Source: Bradyrhizobiaceae bacterium
GTDB taxonomy: Bacteria > Pseudomonadota > Alphaproteobacteria > Rhizobiales > Xanthobacteraceae
DNA: 64,000 bases
Direction: 5' to 3'
Assembly (NCBI GenBank): GCA_003963145.1
Contig: RXJJ01000015.1
Coordinates: forward strand, 186,001-250,000
Position numbers and translations under genes: made by a program. Below are positions 58,808 to 64,000 of the stretch, in pieces (positions within the stretch are counted from its first letter, which is position 1; each line of letters starts with the position of its first letter). Under the pieces are notes generated by a model that saw only the letters and a list, made by a program, of their open reading frames with translations, made no database searches and was not told the origin of the DNA.

Positions 58808-60066
58808 TGACAAAGACAGCACACATTATTGGCGCGGGTCTTTCAGGTCTCTCGGCGGCGGTCCGGCTCGCCAATGAGGGCTACCGGATTCACGTGCACG
58901 AGGCGACGCAGAATGCGGGCGGCCGCTGCCGCTCCTATTTCGACGGCGCGACCAATATGGTCATCGACAACGGCAACCATCTTTTGTTGTCGGCCAACAT
59001 CCATGCGCGGCTCTATGCCTTGTCGATCGGTAGTGAGGACAAGCTCATCGGCCCGGACAGGGCGGAGTTTCATTTCGCCGATGTATCGACCGGAAAGAAA
59101 TGGCTGCTCGATCTTGGCAGGAGCCGCATTCCATTCTGGCTGTTCAACGCAAAGAAGCGCGTGCCGGATACGGGCGTGCTCGATTATGTCAAGCTGATGC
59201 CGCTGGCCTGGGCGAATAATTCGGCGCTCGTCGGCGACACCATCACATGTGAAGGCACGCTTTATCGGCGTCTCGTGCAGCCGTTGTTGCTCGCCGCGCT
59301 GAATGTCGATCCGCCGAAAGGATCGGCGGGATTGGCGGGGGCCATCGTGCGCGAGACATTGCTCGCCGGCGGCAAAGCCTGCCGGCCGCTGATCGCGCGC
59401 GAGGGGCTGAGCGCGGTGCTAGTCGATCCCGCGCTGGAATTCCTGAAAGGGAAGGGCGCAAATATTCAGTTCGCGCACGAATTGCGTCAGATCGACACCA
59501 GGAACGGCAATGTCGCGGTGCTCGATTTTGGCGACGATACCATTGCGCTCGGCGCTGAGGATGTCGTGGTGCTGGCGGTGCCGGCGCGCCCGGCGTCGAA
59601 CATCGTGCTCGGTCTCAAAGCGCCGACCAAATTCCGCGCCATCGTCAACGCGCATTTCCGCTACGATCCGCCGGAAGGATTGCCGGCGCTGACCGGCGTC
59701 GTTGGCGGTCTGATCGAATGGCTGTTTGCGTTTCCAAACCGGCTCTCCATCACCATCAGCGATGCCGACCGGCTGATCAACACGCCGCGCGAGGAATTGG
59801 CGCGGGACATCTGGCGTGATATTGCCAAGGTCGCCGGTCTCGGTGAGGCGGTCGCCGAAGGACCGCTGCCGCCCTGGCAGATCGTGCGCGAACGCCGCGC
59901 CACGTTCGAGGCGACGCCCGAGCAGGACGCCCTGCGCCCGGGTGCGAAAACCGAATTCAGGAATCTGTTTCTCGCCGGCGACTGGACTGATACCGGATTG
60001 CCGAGCACCATCGAGGGATCGGTCCGCTCCGGACATCTCGCCGCCGATCTGATCCTGACACGTTAA
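58807..60066 (+). CDS. hpnE: Hydroxysqualene dehydroxylase HpnE
   Basis: HIIGAGLSGLSAAVRLANEGYRIHVHEATQNAGGRCRSYFD; NLFLAGDWTDTGLPSTIEGSVRSGHLAA. Confidence 0.95.
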   Translation: MTKTAHIIGAGLSGLSAAVRLANEGYRIHVHEATQNAGGRCRSYFDGATNMVIDNGNHLLLSANIHARLYALSIGSEDKLIGPDRAEFHFADVSTGKKWLLDLGRSRIPFWLFNAKKRVPDTGVLDYVKLMPLAWANNSALVGDTITCEGTLYRRLVQPLLLAALNVDPPKGSAGLAGAIVRETLLAGGKACRPLIAREGLSAVLVDPALEFLKGKGANIQFAHELRQIDTRNGNVAVLDFGDDTIALGAEDVVVLAVPARPASNIVLGLKAPTKFRAIVNAHFRYDPPEGLPALTGVVGGLIEWLFAFPNRLSITISDADRLINTPREELARDIWRDIAKVAGLGEAVAEGPLPPWQIVRERRATFEATPEQDALRPGAKTEFRNLFLAGDWTDTGLPSTIEGSVRSGHLAADLILTR

Positions 60067-60104
60067 AATTCACGCTCATGTAATCCAGAGTTAATCCGGT
60101 CAAG

Positions 60105-62066
60105 ATGATGACTTCCGATCACTCCAGTGCACCGAATGCGCAGGCTCTCGCAGCCAGCATATCCGCGGCGAGCAGCGCCATTCAAAGCCAGCGCCAGGCC
60201 GACGGCCACTGGGTGTATGTGCTCGAGGCCGACGCAACGGTGCCGGCCGAGTATGTCCTGATGCGGCATTATTTCGCCGAGCCTGTCGATGCCGCGCTCG
60301 AGGCGAAGATCGGCAATTATCTGCGCCGCATGCAGTTGGCGAACGGCGGCTGGTCGCTGTTTCATGGCCACGAGTTCGACATGAGCGCCAGCGTGAAGGC
60401 CTATTTCGCGCTGAAGATGATCGGAGATTCCATCGACGCGCCGCACATGAAGAAGGCGCGCGAGATCATTCTCGCACACGGCGGCGCGGTGAAAAGCAAC
60501 GTTTTCACCCGCATTCTTCTGGCGCTCTATGGCGTGCTGACCTGGCATGCGGTGCCGGTGATGCCGGTCGAGATCATGTTGCTGCCGCGCTGGTTTCCCT
60601 TTCATCTCAACAAGATGTCGTATTGGGCGCGCACGGTGATCGTGCCGCTGCTGGTCGTGATGCTCTACAAGCCGCGCGCGAAAAATCCGCTCGGCGTTAC
60701 GGTCGACGAATTGTTTCTGGAAGATCCAAAATCGATCGGTCCGACTCCCAAGGCGGCGCACCAGAGCCAGCTCTGGTTCACATCATTCGACATCATCGAC
60801 AAGGTGCTGCGTATTGCCGATCCGTTTTTCCCGAAGGCGACCCGCAAGCGCGCCATCGCCAGGGCGGAGGCGTTCGTCACCGAGCGGCTCAACGGCGTCG
60901 ACGGCCTCGGCGCGATTTTTCCCGCGATGGTCAACAGCGCAATGATGTACGATCTGCTCGGCTATCCGAAGGATCATCCCAATTTCGTCGCCGCGCGGCA
61001 GTCGATCGAAGGCCTGCTTGTCTTCGAGGGCGACGAGGTCACCTGCCAGCCGTGTGTCTCGCCGGTATGGGACACTGCGCTTGCCTCGCACGCGATGATC
61101 GAGGCCGGCAGTGAGGCGGAAGTGAAGTCGGCGATGGCCGCCCTCGACTGGCTGAAGCCGCGCCAGGTGCTCGATCTTAAGGGAGACTGGGCGGTGAAGC
61201 GGCCCGATGTGCGGCCCGGCGGCTGGGCGTTTCAGTATAACAACGCGCATTACCCGGATCTCGACGACACCGCCGTGATCGTCATGGCGATGGATCGCGC
61301 GCGCCGCCTCGGTGCGGGAAACAAATACGACGATGCCATCGCGCGAGCTGTCGAGTGGATCGTCGGCATGCAGAGCAAGGATGGCGGTTTCGCCGCCTTC
61401 GATGCCGACAATCTCGAATATTATCTCAACAACATCCCGTTCGCCGATCACGGCGCGCTGCTCGATCCGCCGACCGAGGACGTCACCGCGCGCTGCGTGT
61501 CGATGCTGGCGCAGCTTGGCGAGACCGCCGAGAGCAGTCCGGCGATGGCGCGGGGCATCGACTATATGCGCCGGACCCAGCAGCCCGACGGATCTTGGTT
61601 CGGGCGCTGGGGCATCAATTACATCTATGGCACATGGTCGGTGCTCTGCGCGCTGAATGCGGCCGGCGTGCCCCACGACGACCCTGCCATGACCCGGGCG
61701 GTCGACTGGCTGGTCTCGATCCAGAACGAGGACGGCGGCTGGGGCGAAAGCGGCAGCAGCTACAAGCTGGACTACAAAGGCTATGAGAAGGCTGAGTCGA
61801 CAGCCTCCCAGACCGCATGGGCCACGCTGGCGCTGATGGCAGCGGGGAAGGTGGACCATCCCGCGACCCAGCGCGGAATCGGCTATCTGATGGGCGCGCA
61901 GACGCCGGATGGGCTATGGACCGAGCGCTATTACACCGGCGGCGGGTTCCCGCGTGTGTTCTATTTGCGATACCACGGATATTCTAAGTACTTTCCCCTC
62001 TGGGCGCTGGCGCGTTACCGCAATTTGCGCAATAGTAACAGCCGCTTCGCAGGGGTTGGAATGTGA
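60105..62066 (+). CDS. shc: Squalene-hopene cyclase (HpnF)
   Basis: YLNNIPFADHGALLDPPTEDVTARC (DXDD region DLDDTAVIVMA), QW-type repeats (QQPDGSWFGRWGINYIYGTWSVL). Confidence 0.97.
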   Translation: MMTSDHSSAPNAQALAASISAASSAIQSQRQADGHWVYVLEADATVPAEYVLMRHYFAEPVDAALEAKIGNYLRRMQLANGGWSLFHGHEFDMSASVKAYFALKMIGDSIDAPHMKKAREIILAHGGAVKSNVFTRILLALYGVLTWHAVPVMPVEIMLLPRWFPFHLNKMSYWARTVIVPLLVVMLYKPRAKNPLGVTVDELFLEDPKSIGPTPKAAHQSQLWFTSFDIIDKVLRIADPFFPKATRKRAIARAEAFVTERLNGVDGLGAIFPAMVNSAMMYDLLGYPKDHPNFVAARQSIEGLLVFEGDEVTCQPCVSPVWDTALASHAMIEAGSEAEVKSAMAALDWLKPRQVLDLKGDWAVKRPDVRPGGWAFQYNNAHYPDLDDTAVIVMAMDRARRLGAGNKYDDAIARAVEWIVGMQSKDGGFAAFDADNLEYYLNNIPFADHGALLDPPTEDVTARCVSMLAQLGETAESSPAMARGIDYMRRTQQPDGSWFGRWGINYIYGTWSVLCALNAAGVPHDDPAMTRAVDWLVSIQNEDGGWGESGSSYKLDYKGYEKAESTASQTAWATLALMAAGKVDHPATQRGIGYLMGAQTPDGLWTERYYTGGGFPRVFYLRYHGYSKYFPLWALARYRNLRNSNSRFAGVGM

Positions 62067-62773
62067 TTATAGGCGCAGGCGGCGACGCCTCTCGTGACGG
62101 TCTGCCGGTCCTGATTGTGACCGGATTAAAGCAGGAAGCCCGCATTGCGGCTGGTCCGGGACTGACGGTCATCTGCAGTTCCAGCAACCCCGTTCAACTC
62201 CGTGAGATGATGACCTCGTTCGATCCGGCGAGCATTCGGGGCATCGTGAGTTTCGGTGTCGCCGGCGGCCTCAATCCCGCACTGCGCTCCGGCGACATCG
62301 TGATCGCATCCGAAATCGTCGCCGCCGGAAAACGCTGGACCACGGAGGCGCAGCTCACCGAGATGCTGATCTCGCTTCCCGTGAAGCGGCGCAAGCGCAG
62401 TGTCGTCAACGGGGTTCTTGCCGGAGTGGAGGAAGTTGTCCTCGGTCAGGTCGGCAAGGCCGCCTTGCGTTCAAGCACGGGCGCGGATGCGGTCGATATG
62501 GAAAGCCACATCGCGGCGCGTTATGCCGAACATTACGGATTGCCGTTTGCGGCGCTGCGCGTGATCAGCGATCCGGCACACCGCGCGCTGCCGCAGCTCG
62601 CGACCGATGCGCTCAAGCCAAACGGCAATGTCGATATGTGGAAGGTGATGCGCGGCATTGCCCGCAAACCGTCGGAAATCCGCGCGCTGGTCCACAGCGG
62701 CCGCGATTTCAACCGCGCGCTGCGCGGCCTCAAGGTCTACCGCAACCGGCTCGATGGGGCGCCGGCGCGCTAA
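62063..62773 (+). CDS. hpnG: Hopanoid-associated phosphorylase HpnG
   Basis: VSFGVAGGLNPALRSGDIVIASEI, ADAVDMESHIAARYAEHYGLPFAALRVISDPAHRALP; GTGA overlap with shc. Confidence 0.92.
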   Translation: MIIGAGGDASRDGLPVLIVTGLKQEARIAAGPGLTVICSSSNPVQLREMMTSFDPASIRGIVSFGVAGGLNPALRSGDIVIASEIVAAGKRWTTEAQLTEMLISLPVKRRKRSVVNGVLAGVEEVVLGQVGKAALRSSTGADAVDMESHIAARYAEHYGLPFAALRVISDPAHRALPQLATDALKPNGNVDMWKVMRGIARKPSEIRALVHSGRDFNRALRGLKVYRNRLDGAPAR

Positions 62774-62806
62774 GCGCGGGAGTGATTGAGCGTAAGCCTT
62801 TGCATG

Positions 62807-62836
62807 AAAAAAGCCCCGGTCACGCCGGGGCTTTTT
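62807..62836. terminator. Bidirectional intrinsic terminator between hpnG and the convergent OMP gene
   Basis: AAAAAAGCCCCGG-tcacg-CCGGGGCTTTTTG. Confidence 0.92.
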
Positions 62837-62863
62837 GCACAATTGAAACAAGCCTGAGCTGTC

Positions 62864-64000
62864 TTACTGGCCTGAGTTGAAACGATAGACCAGCGAGGTG
62901 GAGATCGTCTGCACGTAAGGCTTGAAAGTGCCGTACCAGGTTGGATAGGGCGCGCCGCCGCTCAGTACAGGTTTTGTGTCCTTGCCATATTCGGCCACGC
63001 GATATTCGGTTTTCATGAACCAGCCGGGAGTCGAAATGCCGAACAGGTTGAGCGAGTTTTCGGTGCCGCCGCCCAGGAACCAGCCGTCAAGCGACCGCTT
63101 GGCAATCGAATAAGATCCAGAAGTGCCAGAGTAATAATTGAGATCGGTCGCCGAAAAATCGGCGTGACTGTAACCGACATTGACGTAGGTCAGCACATTG
63201 GGGGCGATCAGGTAACCGAGGCGGCCGCCCACGGCGTAATTGGTCTTGTTGGTCGTCGTGCCGTAATAGCCTTCAGGATAAGTGTAGACGGAGCCCTTCA
63301 TGCCGCCGAACTGGGCATCGGCAAACACGCCGGCGACCCAGAGCGGCTTGAACTGCCAGTCGTAACCGCCGCCCACCGTGCCGAAATAGCCCCGGCCACT
63401 CGTACGCTGAGTTTGGTAGGTGCCGCCCGAATATGAGGGCTCATTGTCCGCAGTCCAAAGTCCGTAGCCGCCGCCGCCGGAAAGATAGAACCCCGTCCAT
63501 CTGACCGGCGGAGCCGGCGGGACATAGGCGCTTGCCGCATAGGCAGGAGCCCCCGAGTTGAACCGATAAACCAGCGAGGTCGAAACCGTCTGCACGTAGG
63601 GCTTAAAAGAAAGGTAGTAGGAGCTCGGAGCACCTAGATAGGCAACGCTCGTGTTTCCCCTGCCATATTCGGCAATACGGTAGTCCGTTTTCAGGAACCA
63701 GTTGGGTGCCGCCGTCAAAACGAAGGCGTTAAGCGAGTTCTCCACACCGCCGCCGATGAACCAGCCGTCGAGAGACTGCTTGGGCAGCGTGTAGCCGCTT
63801 ACGGCGCCACCAGAGGCAATAAAATTGGCTGCGGCAAAATCGGTATGGCTGTAACCGGCGCTGACATAGGTCAGGACATTGGGCGCAACCAGATAACCGA
63901 GGCGTCCGCCCGCAGCGTAGCTGACCTTGTTCTGGCTCGAGGCGCCAGAATAGCCGTCGTAGAAATCGATGGTCCCCTTGATGTTGCCGAACTGGGCATC
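62864..64000 (-). CDS. Outer-membrane beta-barrel protein with tandem duplicated barrel domains (5' end outside window)
   Basis: Reading frame is open to 64000; SLDGWFIGGGVENSLNAF...LVYRFNSGAP then SLDGWFLGGGTENSLNLF...LVYRFNSGQ. Confidence 0.85.
   Translation of the reverse strand, partial: DAQFGNIKGTIDFYDGYSGASSQNKVSYAAGGRLGYLVAPNVLTYVSAGYSHTDFAAANFIASGGAVSGYTLPKQSLDGWFIGGGVENSLNAFVLTAAPNWFLKTDYRIAEYGRGNTSVAYLGAPSSYYLSFKPYVQTVSTSLVYRFNSGAPAYAASAYVPPAPPVRWTGFYLSGGGGYGLWTADNEPSYSGGTYQTQRTSGRGYFGTVGGGYDWQFKPLWVAGVFADAQFGGMKGSVYTYPEGYYGTTTNKTNYAVGGRLGYLIAPNVLTYVNVGYSHADFSATDLNYYSGTSGSYSIAKRSLDGWFLGGGTENSLNLFGISTPGWFMKTEYRVAEYGKDTKPVLSGGAPYPTWYGTFKPYVQTISTSLVYRFNSGQ

Noticed and set aside
1-64000. 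CRISPR arrays, tRNA/rRNA genes, prophage or transposase genes
   Set aside because: No regularly spaced direct repeats, no recognised tRNA/rRNA sequence, and no integrase, transposase or phage structural proteins in the ORF track.

Overview
GC-rich alphaproteobacterial chromosomal window. Gene content suggests a Bradyrhizobiaceae/Nitrobacteraceae-like genome, but that is inference. About 50 protein-coding genes are supported. No rRNA, tRNA, CRISPR array, transposase or prophage signal was recognised. Main blocks: (i) biotin genes bioF-bioD-bioA; (ii) an iron-uptake locus (TonB-dependent receptor, PiuC-like dioxygenase, exbB-exbD-tonB) with candidate Irr/ICE boxes; (iii) Ku plus two small ORFs; (iv) mobA, mobB, a TusA-like gene and an OFA-family MFS transporter; (v) a ~16 kb catabolic island (17.3-33.7 kb). 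The island has an M20 carbamoylase/ureidoglycolate-type hydrolase, DSD1-type aldolase, enoyl-CoA hydratase, CaiB/BaiF CoA-transferase, GlcG-like protein, GlcD/Fe-S fusion oxidase, GntR-FCD regulator, two paralogous class V glyoxylate-type aminotransferases around a PanE-like protein, and a TctCBA importer; (vi) TetR plus RND efflux; (vii) a two-domain DXD glycosyltransferase, a TPR/beta-barrel protein and a FecR-domain protein; (viii) the fdsGBA-fdhD-fdsD formate dehydrogenase operon with a LysR gene and a palindromic LysR-type site; (ix) hopanoid genes hpnB-C-D-E-shc-hpnG; (x) a tandemly duplicated outer-membrane beta-barrel protein running off the right edge. The best candidate for an undescribed system is the glyoxylate-centred island, with a 13-bp TGCATGCA-containing motif on both sides of its GntR gene. 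All functional calls come from reading translated sequence; no database search was run.
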